NCBI RefSeq assembly: GCF_002272075.1
Contig: NZ_NPBJ01000032.1
Location: 1-64,000, forward strand
From: Terribacillus saccharophilus
Lineage (GTDB): Bacteria; Bacillota; Bacilli; Bacillales; Amphibacillaceae
Reading direction: 5' to 3'
DNA: 64,000 nt
The position numbers were made by a program, and so were the translations under genes. The notes below the pieces were generated by a model. The model was not told the DNA's origin and made no database searches. It saw only the letters and a list, made by a program, of their open reading frames with translations. Below, in pieces: positions 7,905 through 17,392 of the stretch. Position 1 is the first letter of the stretch, and the number at the start of each line of letters is the position of its first letter.

Positions 7905-9959
7905 TCACTTGCTGACACGAAGCACTTTCACCTCATAGGAATCCAGCTGTATATCTCCTTCTACATTCCCTCCATCCAGCACATCTTCATACAGTTGATC
8001 CAGCTGTATATCTCTTGTCTCTTCACTGAAATTCATGACAAAGACAAACAAGGAGTCTGCATTATAGCGCACTTGAATGGATACCCCTTCTTGCTTCGTA
8101 ATTCCGACTGGCGAGTTGATCTGCTCTGTTTTCAGCAGTTCCGCATAAAAGTCGTCCTGGAATGCACCCTCTAATCTAGCACCGATATAATAAGCAGCAC
8201 CCTCTCCATAGGCGTGTTCGGTAACAGCAGGTGTCCCCTTATAGAAATCTTCTTCATAATCACCTAAAGTCTTCGCGCCGGTGAGTTCAAGCACTGTCGC
8301 ATAATCCTTTACTTCATAACGCTTACTTCTATAAAGTACTTGATTGCGATCTCGCGGATACAGTGTGTCCGTTTCCAATGGCCGTATTCCGAAAATAGCT
8401 GTAAGCTTATCCTGCCAAGCTCCTTTATGCACAAGGTCATGCTCATTTACCACACCGCTGATGTACGTCATAACAAGCTTTCCACCATTTTTCACAAATG
8501 TCTCGAGTTTTTCGGCGGTCTGCTTATCCATCATATAAAGCATCGGGACAACTAAAAGCTTATATTTGGAGAAATCGTGATCTTTCATAATGACGTCCAC
8601 TGGAATATCTTGTTTCCAAAATGGCCGGTAATGTGCATGCATCGTCTTAATGTACTGCTTGGAATCCAATCCGTATCCTTGCGCATCTTCTAACGCCCAG
8701 TCGTTTTCCCAATCATACAAGAATGCCACTTCCGCCGCTCGATGTGTTCCCTGCAAGGCTGCAAGCTTTTCCATTCTCTTGCCCAGCTCCGCAACTTCCT
8801 GGAATACACGATTATCCTGTGAACGGTCATGATCGACGACTGCTCCATGAAATTTTTCTGTTGAGCCTCGGGATTTACGCCATTGGAAGTAGAGGATACT
8901 ATCTGAGCCATGAGCTAGCATCTGCATCGAAGCAAGAATGTGCATGCCTGGCCGCTTCGCTTTATTCACCGGATGCCAGTTGACAGCACTCGGTGTATTT
9001 TCCATCAGCAGAAACGGCTGGTCCTTCATCGTTCTGTATAAATCATCAATGAATCCTACCTTCATCGCAAGCTCCGCTGTTGTTTCCCAGTCATTATGCC
9101 AAGTCGGATACGCATCCCAGCTGATCACGTCAATTTTATCTGCAAAACGGTTGTAATCCAGTCCACGGAATGGAATCAGATCAGGTGTGTCAGCCATGAA
9201 GTTCGTCGTAACAGGAATATCCGGTGTTATCTCGCGTATCGGAACCAACTCATTTTCCATAAAACGGACAGTTTGATCTGTCGAGAACCTCCGCCAATCC
9301 AAGCGCAGTCCATGTACACCATCCTCCCCGTTTGGCGAAGGGGATTCTACCTGCTCCCAATCTGTAAATGTATGACTCCAGAACGGCCCCCACCAAGCAT
9401 CGTTCAAGGCTTCTAGATTTCCATCGTATTTCTCTTTCAACCATTCACGAAAAGCAGATTGGCAATTTTCGCAATGGCAGTCGCCGCTATATTCATTAGA
9501 GATATGCCATAACAGCAGAGCCGGATGCTTTCCATATCGCTGTGCAAGCTTCCGGTTTATCTTCTCTGTTTTCTCCAAATACGTCGGGGAAGTGAAGCAG
9601 TGGTTATGCCTGCCGCCATGCAGCTGTTTTACTCTTGCTGCATTCACCCGCAGTACATCTGGATATTTTTGGGACATCCAAGCAGGACGCGCACCACTTG
9701 GAGTAGCCAAAATCACTTTTCCGCCAAATGAATGTATATCATCAAAAATCTTATCCAGCCACTCGAAATTGTACACACCCTCTTCCGGTTCTAATGCACT
9801 CCAAGCGAAAATGCCGACCGAGAAGGTATTTGTATGTGCCGATTGCATCAATTCGATGTCTTCTTTCAGAACTTCGGGATACTTTAGCCACTGATCTGGG
9901 TTATAGTCTCCTCCATGCAGCAAAAAAGGTGCTTTTAACTCGCGCTTCGATTGTTTCAT
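7905..9959 (-). CDS. ganA: GH42 beta-galactosidase
   Basis: Glycoside hydrolase family 42 enzyme of 684 residues, without signal peptide and therefore intracellular. It removes beta-linked galactose from oligosaccharides brought in by the adjacent importer. The TIM barrel carries the acid/base glutamate in LLLWHISNEYSGDC and the nucleophile glutamate in FLLMENTPSAVNW. A CHCENC cluster near residue 157 matches the family zinc site. A flavodoxin-like trimerisation domain (about 395-600) and a small beta domain follow. It is the last gene of ganS-ganP-ganQ-ganA, 21 nt after ganQ. B. subtilis GanA, which acts on galactan-derived oligosaccharides, is the closest functional model. Lactose use is possible but not shown. 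Confidence 0.93.
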   Translation of the reverse strand: MKQSKRELKAPFLLHGGDYNPDQWLKYPEVLKEDIELMQSAHTNTFSVGIFAWSALEPEEGVYNFEWLDKIFDDIHSFGGKVILATPSGARPAWMSQKYPDVLRVNAARVKQLHGGRHNHCFTSPTYLEKTEKINRKLAQRYGKHPALLLWHISNEYSGDCHCENCQSAFREWLKEKYDGNLEALNDAWWGPFWSHTFTDWEQVESPSPNGEDGVHGLRLDWRRFSTDQTVRFMENELVPIREITPDIPVTTNFMADTPDLIPFRGLDYNRFADKIDVISWDAYPTWHNDWETTAELAMKVGFIDDLYRTMKDQPFLLMENTPSAVNWHPVNKAKRPGMHILASMQMLAHGSDSILYFQWRKSRGSTEKFHGAVVDHDRSQDNRVFQEVAELGKRMEKLAALQGTHRAAEVAFLYDWENDWALEDAQGYGLDSKQYIKTMHAHYRPFWKQDIPVDVIMKDHDFSKYKLLVVPMLYMMDKQTAEKLETFVKNGGKLVMTYISGVVNEHDLVHKGAWQDKLTAIFGIRPLETDTLYPRDRNQVLYRSKRYEVKDYATVLELTGAKTLGDYEEDFYKGTPAVTEHAYGEGAAYYIGARLEGAFQDDFYAELLKTEQINSPVGITKQEGVSIQVRYNADSLFVFVMNFSEETRDIQLDQLYEDVLDGGNVEGDIQLDSYEVKVLRVSK

Positions 9960-9980
9960 TTTCTTCTCTCCCTTTTCTGG

Positions 9981-10823
9981 TTATCCTTTTGTTCCGCCGG
10001 TCGTCAGTCCGGAAACAAAGTTCCGCTGCAGCAGCAAGAAGACGATGGCGATTGGAATACTGATCAAAATAGCTCCAGCAGCAAACGTCGTGTAGCTTGC
10101 CCCCATTACTTCATTTACTAAGTTAAATAGCCCGATCGGAAGCGTATAAGCTTCTGTCTTTCGCAGTATGACGGAGGATAAGACAAAATCTCCTAATGGC
10201 ACCGTGAACCCATTCATAGCGACAACAGCGAGCATCGGCTTCGATAATGGCATGATAATCTGCCAAAATGTCCGGGTGAAGCTGGCCCCATCTATCCGCG
10301 CACTTTCATCAAGCTCCATCGGAATCGAATCCATATAACCCTTCATTAAGTAAGTGTTCATCGGAATCAAGCCACCGATGTACAACAGAATCAGCAACCA
10401 ATGACTGTTGACCATATCCAGCATCTGCGCCAGCACGAAAAGTGCAATTAGCGCAGAGAATTGCGGAATCATCTGCAGCAGCAGAAAGACGGTCAATGTG
10501 TTTTTCTTGCCTTTAAAACGGAAGCGTGAAAAGGCATAGCCAGTAAACGATACACTGATGATGGCACCAACCATCGTGAAAAAGCTGATTTTTACCGAAT
10601 TCACATACCACTGTCCATAAGGCAGGGAAGCGGAGCCTTCAAATAGCTCCTTATAATGTGCCAATGTCGGATTTTTCGGAATGATGGATGTACTGATCAA
10701 GCTGTTTCCAGGATTGAAACTTGCGCCAATTGTCCACGCGAGCGGATATAGAATCATAATCGACATAACAATCAGCACACCATAGGAAAGTGTAAGGCGA
10801 ATCAACCGTGATCGATTGCGCAT
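9981..10823 (-). CDS. ganQ: Galactooligosaccharide ABC transporter permease GanQ
   Basis: MalG-type inner permease subunit of about 280 residues with six predicted helices. The cytoplasmic coupling EAA loop is ELDESARIDGASFTRTFWQIIMP. The start at 10823 is the ATG 7 nt after AAGGAAGGAG and directly follows the ganP stop. A second ATG two codons earlier is almost on the ribosome site, and a much longer reading into ganP is not supported. It pairs with GanP and binding protein GanS. No ATPase gene is present in the operon, so the importer presumably borrows a shared MsmX-type ATPase, as B. subtilis does. Confidence 0.92.
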   Translation of the reverse strand: MRNRSRLIRLTLSYGVLIVMSIMILYPLAWTIGASFNPGNSLISTSIIPKNPTLAHYKELFEGSASLPYGQWYVNSVKISFFTMVGAIISVSFTGYAFSRFRFKGKKNTLTVFLLLQMIPQFSALIALFVLAQMLDMVNSHWLLILLYIGGLIPMNTYLMKGYMDSIPMELDESARIDGASFTRTFWQIIMPLSKPMLAVVAMNGFTVPLGDFVLSSVILRKTEAYTLPIGLFNLVNEVMGASYTTFAAGAILISIPIAIVFLLLQRNFVSGLTTGGTKG

Positions 10824-10825
10824 GC

Positions 10826-12082
10826 TCATGCTCCTTCCTTGAATGTACTTGATTTTCGGAACTGCCATAGCGCAATTGATACGACAACAACAGATAACAT
10901 GATAGTCAGGGCAGCTGCCAAAGCATATTGGCTGGACTGCATCGTCAGTTTATAAATCCATGAAACTAAAATATCTGTACCGCCGGCAGTGGAATCCGGA
11001 ACCGCCGGACCTCCCGCATTAAACAGATAGATAATATTGAAGTTATTAAAGTTGAATGTAAATTGCGTTATGATGATGGGTGAGATTGATAATAGAATCA
11101 TTGGCATGGTAATGTGGCGGAACTTCGAAAAGGCAGACGCCCCATCGATTGTCGCCGCTTCATACAGGTCCTCAGGTATCGATTGCAGCACACCTGTTGT
11201 CACGAGAAAAATGTACGGAAAACCGAGCCATCCCTGCATCATGATCAGTGCGAATCTTGACCAGTTCGGGTCTGTCAGCCAAGGAATAGCATCGATGCCG
11301 AGTGCGGCAAGGATATCGTTGTTGACTGCTCCGAAGCTGTCGTTAAATAAGCCTGCGAAAATCAAGATAGTGACGAAACCAGGAACCGCCCATGGCAAGA
11401 CGAGGATCGTACGAAACAGTTTCTTGAAACGTATTTCTTTTTGATTGACAACCACTGCGAGAAAGATTCCTAATGCCACTTGCAGCGTGGATGCTACGAT
11501 TGTCCAAACTACCGTCCATGCAAGTACATCGAAGAAAGTTGAGCGCCAGATGTCGACAGTGAAGATTTCCTTGAATGTACTGAACCCGACCCATTCGACC
11601 AGTTTAGCTGGTGGTGAATTATATAAATCATAATTCGTAAAGGCGATCGCGAAGCTGAAAAGGATTGGGAAAACGACAGCGAACAATAGCAGCAGGAATG
11701 CCGGTCCGCTGATCAAATACGGATAACCCTTGAACAGCACGTGCTGATACTGCTGCCGAAGTGTATACAGTGTCTGTTTGTTATCTCGCATAACACCTGT
11801 TTTATAGGCATCCCGCAGATTCAAATAATAGACAATCAAACCTAGGAAGATAACAATCAACGCTATGAGTCCTTCTGCCAGTAGGAAAATCGAGTTGTCC
11901 CTCGGAATCTCAGTTCCAAGCGTGACGATACCCCACAGTCCCATATTCAACAGATCTTTAAATGCAACAAAGAAAGAAACGGTAATCAGCAGAAACAATA
12001 ATCCTTTCAGCCATTGCCGATGATAAAACTGACCGAAACCTGGTATGATCGAGAGCAACAATGCTAACTTACGATGCTGCAT
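10826..12082 (-). CDS. ganP: Galactooligosaccharide ABC transporter permease GanP
   Basis: MalF-type permease subunit of about 418 residues, the same length as B. subtilis GanP. An extra N-terminal membrane region (LLSIIPGFGQFYHRQWLKG, a TM2-like segment) precedes the core helices. The EAA coupling loop is DLYEAATIDGASAFSKFRHITMP. The ATG at 12082 follows AGGAGGA; a longer in-frame start at 12121 has no ribosome site. The stop is 2 nt before the ganQ start, so translation of the two permease subunits is likely coupled. Confidence 0.93.
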   Translation of the reverse strand: MQHRKLALLLSIIPGFGQFYHRQWLKGLLFLLITVSFFVAFKDLLNMGLWGIVTLGTEIPRDNSIFLLAEGLIALIVIFLGLIVYYLNLRDAYKTGVMRDNKQTLYTLRQQYQHVLFKGYPYLISGPAFLLLLFAVVFPILFSFAIAFTNYDLYNSPPAKLVEWVGFSTFKEIFTVDIWRSTFFDVLAWTVVWTIVASTLQVALGIFLAVVVNQKEIRFKKLFRTILVLPWAVPGFVTILIFAGLFNDSFGAVNNDILAALGIDAIPWLTDPNWSRFALIMMQGWLGFPYIFLVTTGVLQSIPEDLYEAATIDGASAFSKFRHITMPMILLSISPIIITQFTFNFNNFNIIYLFNAGGPAVPDSTAGGTDILVSWIYKLTMQSSQYALAAALTIMLSVVVVSIALWQFRKSSTFKEGA

Positions 12083-12139
12083 GACTATTCCTCCTCGTAC
12101 ATAGGAAATACGCGCCGGCACAATGCCGGCGCGTCCCTA

Positions 12140-13408
12140 TCATTTTCCGCCGTGATTTGCCTCTATTTGACCTTCAATAGATTTTACCGCCTGATCAAGT
12201 GCTTCCTGCGGCTCAGATTTTCCGGTCGCAATTGTCTGCAGGGCAGCATCCGTAGGTTTCCATACTTCATTCATTTCCGGTATACCAGGTGTGAGGTCAG
12301 AGAACTGCGATTGTTCCGCTATAGCCTTAGAAGCATCACTTTCCATCACTTCCTGATCCTCTGCCAGCGCCTTCACTGCCGGAACTTCTTTTGTCTTTTC
12401 ATAACGAACCTTCGAAACTTCTTCATTACTCAAATACTTTACTAGCTCTTCTGCCAACTCGGCATTCTTTGAAAAAGTACTTACGTTATAGCTTTTAACT
12501 CCAATGAAAGCGCGCATGTTCTCCCCATTGGATAGCTTCGGCAAGGAAGCAATGCCATAGTCGACTCCGGCTGTTTCAAATGGTTCCAGGTTCCATGGAC
12601 CTGAAATGATAGCGGCAGCTTTACCTTCTGTAAACAGCGATTCAATTACATTGATACCTTGCTCACCTACCATACCAGCTGGGAAAATCTCCTCATCATA
12701 GAAGCGTTTAATTTCATTCGCTCCTTCTACAGATCCATCATTATTCAGTCCGATATCTTCCGGATTGAATGTACCATCACTGTTCTTACCAAAGACATAT
12801 CCACCATAACCACTCAGTACGCTATTGGCGTAATACGTCTGATCAAATTGTGCAAGAAAACCGTATTGCTCTCCTTTTCTAACTTCCTTGGAATAATTGA
12901 ACCACCCCTCCAAATCCTGCGGCAGTTCTTCTTCGGTTATAAGATCCTTATTATAGTAGAGCATCGTCGTTTCAACAGCTTTCGGAAGACCATACACTTT
13001 GCCATCAACGATCTGTGACTGCATGGCTGACTCCGTGTAAGTGGATTGGAGTGTTTCATCTACAGCTATTTCTTTCACCAAGCCCTCTGTTACAGCCGAT
13101 CCCATTTGATCTCCTGGCATTGTGAATACATCCGGGCCTGACCCTCCTGGGCCGTCCAGGCGTAAATCTTCTAATTGCTGCGCATAGTTCTTCTCAATTA
13201 TCTCTACAGTCACATCATGCTCTTTCTCAAACTCGGCAACAGCGTCTTCAATACCGATGGCTTTCTCTTTATCTTCCCAAATAACTAATTTGTCGCTTTT
13301 CTCTGACTCACTTCCATCTGCCCCGCTCTCTTGCGGTCCACATCCAGCCAGCAATACTCCCGTCATCAATCCAGATACCAAGCCAAGCACTAGCTTTTTC
13401 CTTTTCAC
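12140..13408 (-). CDS. ganS: Galactooligosaccharide-binding lipoprotein
   Basis: Extracellular solute-binding protein of 422 residues (MalE-type, cluster B). The N-terminus is KRKK plus a hydrophobic stretch ending in the lipobox LLAGC, so the mature protein is anchored on the outer face of the membrane by a diacylated cysteine near residue 23. The fold shows the usual VIWEDKE start, DVFTMPGDQ and AAIISGPWNLEPF. It begins at a GTG 9 nt after GGAG. It is the first gene of the gan operon and delivers oligosaccharides to GanP and GanQ. Upstream lie a perfect cre and GanR-type palindromes. Confidence 0.93.
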   Translation of the reverse strand: MKRKKLVLGLVSGLMTGVLLAGCGPQESGADGSESEKSDKLVIWEDKEKAIGIEDAVAEFEKEHDVTVEIIEKNYAQQLEDLRLDGPGGSGPDVFTMPGDQMGSAVTEGLVKEIAVDETLQSTYTESAMQSQIVDGKVYGLPKAVETTMLYYNKDLITEEELPQDLEGWFNYSKEVRKGEQYGFLAQFDQTYYANSVLSGYGGYVFGKNSDGTFNPEDIGLNNDGSVEGANEIKRFYDEEIFPAGMVGEQGINVIESLFTEGKAAAIISGPWNLEPFETAGVDYGIASLPKLSNGENMRAFIGVKSYNVSTFSKNAELAEELVKYLSNEEVSKVRYEKTKEVPAVKALAEDQEVMESDASKAIAEQSQFSDLTPGIPEMNEVWKPTDAALQTIATGKSEPQEALDQAVKSIEGQIEANHGGK

Positions 13409-13427
13409 CCGACCCCACTCCTTTATT

Positions 13428-13441
13428 TGAAAGCGTTTACA
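13428..13441 (+). promoter_or_regulatory. cre site upstream of ganS
   Basis: TGAAAGCGTTTACA fits the cre consensus at all 14 positions. It lies 20 nt upstream of the ganS start, so it falls in the leader and would act by blocking elongation or overlapping the promoter. Confidence 0.75.
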
Positions 13442-13490
13442 ACATTAAAGATAGCACTATAGTAATCCTAAGTAAACAATTATTTTACTC

Positions 13491-13510
13491 ATTTACAGTA
13501 AATAATTTAC
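13491..13510. promoter_or_regulatory. Overlapping LacI-type operators upstream of the gan operon
   Basis: Two overlapping perfect palindromes, ATTTACAGTAAAT (13491-13503) and GTAAATAATTTAC (13498-13510), share the GTAAA half-site also seen upstream of galK. A looser copy (AGTAA...TTACT) is at 13471-13489. These are inferred to bind the repressor encoded next door. Confidence 0.55.
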
Positions 13511-13514
13511 GCAA

Positions 13515-13545
13515 ACAAAAAACGACCTTTTTAGTCAGTCGTTTT
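13515..13545 (-). terminator. Terminator overlapping the end of ganR
   Basis: AAAACGAC and GTCGTTTT arms (13519-13526, 13538-13545), with the ganR stop codon in the loop and T residues following on the minus strand. Confidence 0.65.
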
Positions 13546-14535
13546 CGTCAATGTACTCTTTCTTTCGACAATTTCTCCAGTAATTAGTACTGTTTTAGAT
13601 AATGTCCGCTTACCTAGAATTTGTTCCAGCAGCAAATCAATAGCTGTCTTACACACTTCACTCAAATCGATATGGATGGTCGTTAACGGTGGCGAAACGT
13701 ATTTTGCAACACTAATATTATTGATACTGATCACACTTACCTGTCCAGGAATAGCGATACCTTCTTCATTTAACGCCTGAAGCATACCAACCGCAATCGG
13801 ATCAGCCGCTGCAACGAACGCGCTCGGCAAAACCGCCAGTTCAGCAATCGCTTTTTTCATTAAGCCATAGCCATTTTCAACACTGAAACCACGCCTGCAG
13901 AGAACGGATTGATCATCTAGTATACCCTTTTTCTCCATATAGGTTCGGAAGGCCTTCTCCCTGAGATCCATTTCATCAGCCATCGTATCCGGGTTTTGAA
14001 AAGTTCCTCCAATGAAGCCGATTTGCCGGTGTCCTTGCTGCAATAAATGGTCTATCTGCTTTCTTGTCATCCATTCTAGATCCGGGCGTACAGCATCATA
14101 ATGATCCGGATCAGGTGCTGAATCTATAAAAACACCATTTCCACTTAGAATCTGAAGTTTTTTGTGCTCTGCTTCTGTAAAACTTCCCACTGCCAGAAAT
14201 CCTTGGATTGTATCCGGAACATCTTCTATCCCATCCTCTTTTTTGTACAAGGTCAATTCAACATTCCGTTCTTTCGCACATTGTTCCAGCGCTTTACGCA
14301 TCGTCTTGAAATAAACATCCTCCAGCTCTTCTGTATCTGTTACCCAATAGAGAAGAGCTATTTGTTTGATTCGCATATGCACTTCCTTTTTCCGGTAGTT
14401 CAGACGTTCTGCCACAGCGAATATCTTATCCTTTGTCTCTTCCGTCACAGATAGGCTGTCATCGTGATTCAGCACTCTGGAGACCGTGGAAACAGAATAT
14501 CCCACTTCATTCGCAATATCCTTGATTGTCGCCAA
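13531..14535 (-). CDS. ganR: LacI-family repressor of galactoside genes
   Basis: LacI/GalR regulator of 334 residues. The N-terminal helix-turn-helix and hinge helix (1-60) show TIKDIANEVGYSVSTVSRVLNHD. A periplasmic-binding-protein-like sugar domain follows (about 62-330). It starts at TTG, 8 nt after GAGGTG. It sits between the gan operon and the divergent galKTM genes, and palindromes with GTAAA/TTTAC half-sites occur on both sides of it. By inference it represses both units and responds to galactose, galactobiose or a related sugar. B. subtilis GanR is the functional model; the galKTM link seen here is a local arrangement. Confidence 0.88.
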   Translation of the reverse strand: MATIKDIANEVGYSVSTVSRVLNHDDSLSVTEETKDKIFAVAERLNYRKKEVHMRIKQIALLYWVTDTEELEDVYFKTMRKALEQCAKERNVELTLYKKEDGIEDVPDTIQGFLAVGSFTEAEHKKLQILSGNGVFIDSAPDPDHYDAVRPDLEWMTRKQIDHLLQQGHRQIGFIGGTFQNPDTMADEMDLREKAFRTYMEKKGILDDQSVLCRRGFSVENGYGLMKKAIAELAVLPSAFVAAADPIAVGMLQALNEEGIAIPGQVSVISINNISVAKYVSPPLTTIHIDLSEVCKTAIDLLLEQILGKRTLSKTVLITGEIVERKSTLTKTTD

Positions 14536-14582
14536 ATTCTCTCACCTCTTCTGCTTTGAATTATGACAGATAAACTAATTCA

Positions 14583-14597
14583 AGTAAACTTTTTACT
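14583..14597. promoter_or_regulatory. LacI-type operator between ganR and galK
   Basis: AGTAAACTTTTTACT has 6-nt inverted arms around a 3-nt centre and contains the GTAAANNNTTTAC pattern seen before ganS. It lies about 50 nt upstream of ganR and about 35 nt before the galK -35 element, so it could serve both. Confidence 0.55.
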
Positions 14598-14632
14598 AAA
14601 ATTTTATACTGACATCTGTATCGAAGTATTTC

Positions 14633-14661
14633 TTGCTTCCACTTTCGTCCTGTAGTACACT
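14633..14661 (+). promoter_or_regulatory. Sigma-A promoter of galKTM
   Basis: -35 TTGCTT (14633-14638) and -10 TACACT (14656-14661) with a 17-nt spacer. The galK ATG follows about 50 nt later. Confidence 0.5.
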
Positions 14662-14712
14662 ATCCATAACTTAGTTAATTAAATTAATAAAGTCTTATTA
14701 GGAGGAATCGTA

Positions 14713-15885
14713 ATGACGTTTAATCCGAATTTAACAGCTTCATTTCAAGAGATCTTTCAAACTGCTGATACACCACGCCAGTTCTTTGCTCCCGGCAGAA
14801 TAAATCTGATTGGCGAGCACACTGATTATAATGGCGGACATGTATTTCCAGCAGCAATCTCCTATGGTACCTATGCTTTGGCTGTGAAACGCAGTGACAA
14901 CTTACTCAGATTTTACAGCATGAACTTTTCTGAAAACGGTATCATTGAACGGACATTAGATGACCTTGCCTATCGATCTGAAGATGATTGGGCCAATTAT
15001 CCAAAAGGCGTACTGCTTTATTTGCAGCAAACTACAGGGAAAATAACATCTGGCCTGGATATCCTCTTTTATGGTGATATACCGAACGGAGCTGGTCTTT
15101 CCTCTTCAGCTTCCATTGAGCTAGTCACAGGCGTATTGGCTGATAGCATATATGGACTGGAAATGGAACGAATTCCGCTTGTACAGCTTGGACAACGGGT
15201 GGAGAACGAGTATATCGGTGTAAACAGCGGCATCATGGATCAATTTTCAGTCGGAATGGGCAAACAAGGACACGCCATTCTGCTTGATTGCAACACTTTA
15301 GATTACGAGCATGCACCTGTGGACTTGTCTGAACACGTTATCTTAATTGCAAATACGAATAAACAACGAACATTATCTGGCTCAAAATATAACGAACGCC
15401 GATCAGAATGCGAAGCTGCGTTGCAGGATTTGCAGCAAAAATTGAAGATTAATAGTCTCGGAGAACTTACACCAAATACTTTTGAACAGCATCACACATT
15501 AATCAGCAATCCCGTTCACGTCAAACGGGCACGCCACGCTGTGTATGAGAACAACCGCACAATTGAGGCACTAAAGAAACTTCAAAAGCATGACTTGGCT
15601 GCATTCGGGGAATTGATGAATGATTCGCATCGTTCACTGCGTGATGATTATGAAGTAACAGGACAGGAACTCGATACGATTGTTGAAGCGGCTTGGGCAC
15701 AGGCTGGCGTTCTTGGTGCTCGAATGACTGGTGCTGGATTCGGCGGCTGCGCTATTGCATTAGTAGAAAAAGATAAAGCGGACGCTGTTCAAGCAGGTAT
15801 CCAGCAGCACTATAAAGAAAAGATTGGATATGAAGCAACCTTCTATACCGCAACAATCGGTGACGGTGCAAAGGAACTAGCATAA
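14713..15885 (+). CDS. galK: Galactokinase
   Basis: GHMP-family kinase of 390 residues that phosphorylates alpha-D-galactose at C1 with ATP, the entry to the Leloir pathway. The galactose-binding signature is PGRINLIGEHTDYNGG (about 28-43). The ATP-binding GHMP loop is GAGLSSSASIELVTG. The catalytic aspartate is in GIMDQFSVG. The C-terminal GHMP motif is GARMTGAGFGGCA. AGGAGG lies upstream of the ATG. It is the first gene of galK-galT-galM, divergent from ganR. It handles galactose released by the GH42 enzyme. Confidence 0.96.
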   Translation: MTFNPNLTASFQEIFQTADTPRQFFAPGRINLIGEHTDYNGGHVFPAAISYGTYALAVKRSDNLLRFYSMNFSENGIIERTLDDLAYRSEDDWANYPKGVLLYLQQTTGKITSGLDILFYGDIPNGAGLSSSASIELVTGVLADSIYGLEMERIPLVQLGQRVENEYIGVNSGIMDQFSVGMGKQGHAILLDCNTLDYEHAPVDLSEHVILIANTNKQRTLSGSKYNERRSECEAALQDLQQKLKINSLGELTPNTFEQHHTLISNPVHVKRARHAVYENNRTIEALKKLQKHDLAAFGELMNDSHRSLRDDYEVTGQELDTIVEAAWAQAGVLGARMTGAGFGGCAIALVEKDKADAVQAGIQQHYKEKIGYEATFYTATIGDGAKELA

Positions 15886-15898
15886 AGGAAGTGTTCAT

Positions 15899-17392
15899 AT
15901 GATTTATTCAGATATTGAGAGTTTATTGGAACAGACTTGTAAGGAAGATTTGATACAGGAACGAGATACCATCTATGTACGCAACCAGGTGATGCACTTG
16001 TTGAAGATGACAACATATCCGGCACATAAGATTTTAACAAGCTCCGATTCGATACCGGATTTAGTAGATCGCATCATCGAATATGCCGTGAAAGAAGATA
16101 TCATCGATAACATTCTGGATGAGAAGGAGATGCTTGCTGCATCGTTGATGAATTGCTTCATGCCTCGCCCTTCCACCGTTCAAACTTTATTTGATGGCTA
16201 TTACAAAAAATCACCAGAACAGGCAACCGATTACTTTTATAATCTAAGCAAGAACAGTAACTACATCCAAATGAATCGTATCAAGAAGAACATATCGTAT
16301 AAAACACAAACGGAATATGGCGAAATGGACATTACTATCAATCTGTCCAAACCAGAAAAAGATCCAGAGCAAATCAAGCGTGAGCGTATGACGAAGCAGG
16401 ATAATTCCTATCCTCTTTGTGTGCTCTGTAAAGAAAATGAAGGCTATGTCGGCAGGATCGGTTATCCAGCACGCTCCAATCACCGCGTAATTGAATTGTC
16501 ACTAGGAGAGGAAAAATGGTTTTTCCAATACTCGCCTTATGTTTATTACGATGAACACAGCATCGTATTATCAGAAGAACATCGGGATATGAAAATCAAT
16601 GCAGATGCATTCCGTAGACTGCTTGAATTTGTAGAGAAGTTCCCTCATTATTTCATCGGCTCGAACGCTGATTTGCCGATTGTAGGAGGTTCCATTCTCT
16701 CACACGATCATTATCAAGCAGGACGCTATACCTTTGCCATGACCAATGCGGAAGAACGCTGTACCTTCTCAATTCATGCGCATCCGGATGTTAGCGCAGC
16801 TGTGCTCAATTGGCCGATGACGGTCATCCGGCTCAAGGCGGATGATCAAGAAAAGCTTGCGAAAGCAGCAGAAAGCATTCTAGCGTTTTGGCGGGATTAC
16901 GATGATGAAGATGCTTCCATTTTGTCTTTTACAGACGATACGCCTCATAATACGATAACTCCGATTGCTAGAATGCGTGATGAATTATATGAAATGGATC
17001 TTGTACTTCGCAATAATCGAACGACAGCTACCCACCCGCTGGGTATTTTTCATCCACATGCAGATGTGCATCATATCAAAAAAGAAAATATCGGCTTAAT
17101 TGAAGTAATGGGTCTTGCTGTTTTGCCGCCACGCTTGGCAACGGAGCTTGAAACAATTTATAAGTTCCTCGCCGGAAAAGCAGATGAGGTGGACCCTCCG
17201 CACGAAGAATGGGCTCAGGAATTGCGGAAGAAACATGGCTTCCTTCACAACGAACAATATGCAAAAGAGGTTGTACAAAAAGAACTTGGCCAGAAATTCG
17301 TCCGTGTATTGGAGGATGCTGGTGTCTTCAAGGATGAAACAGCCCTTCAACGTTTTATCACAAAACTTAATCAGAAAGTGGTGTCTTCATGA
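15899..17392 (+). CDS. galT: Galactose-1-phosphate uridylyltransferase (Firmicutes type)
   Basis: Enzyme of 497 residues that swaps UMP from UDP-glucose to galactose-1-phosphate. It belongs to the long GalT2 class found in Bacilli rather than the 340-residue enterobacterial class. The hallmark is GGSILSHDHYQAGRYTF near residues 262-278, which includes the histidine region that carries the uridylyl intermediate. It starts 13 nt after galK and ends overlapping galM by 4 nt. No galE gene is seen in the window, so UDP-glucose 4-epimerase must be encoded elsewhere. Confidence 0.95.
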   Translation: MIYSDIESLLEQTCKEDLIQERDTIYVRNQVMHLLKMTTYPAHKILTSSDSIPDLVDRIIEYAVKEDIIDNILDEKEMLAASLMNCFMPRPSTVQTLFDGYYKKSPEQATDYFYNLSKNSNYIQMNRIKKNISYKTQTEYGEMDITINLSKPEKDPEQIKRERMTKQDNSYPLCVLCKENEGYVGRIGYPARSNHRVIELSLGEEKWFFQYSPYVYYDEHSIVLSEEHRDMKINADAFRRLLEFVEKFPHYFIGSNADLPIVGGSILSHDHYQAGRYTFAMTNAEERCTFSIHAHPDVSAAVLNWPMTVIRLKADDQEKLAKAAESILAFWRDYDDEDASILSFTDDTPHNTITPIARMRDELYEMDLVLRNNRTTATHPLGIFHPHADVHHIKKENIGLIEVMGLAVLPPRLATELETIYKFLAGKADEVDPPHEEWAQELRKKHGFLHNEQYAKEVVQKELGQKFVRVLEDAGVFKDETALQRFITKLNQKVVSS

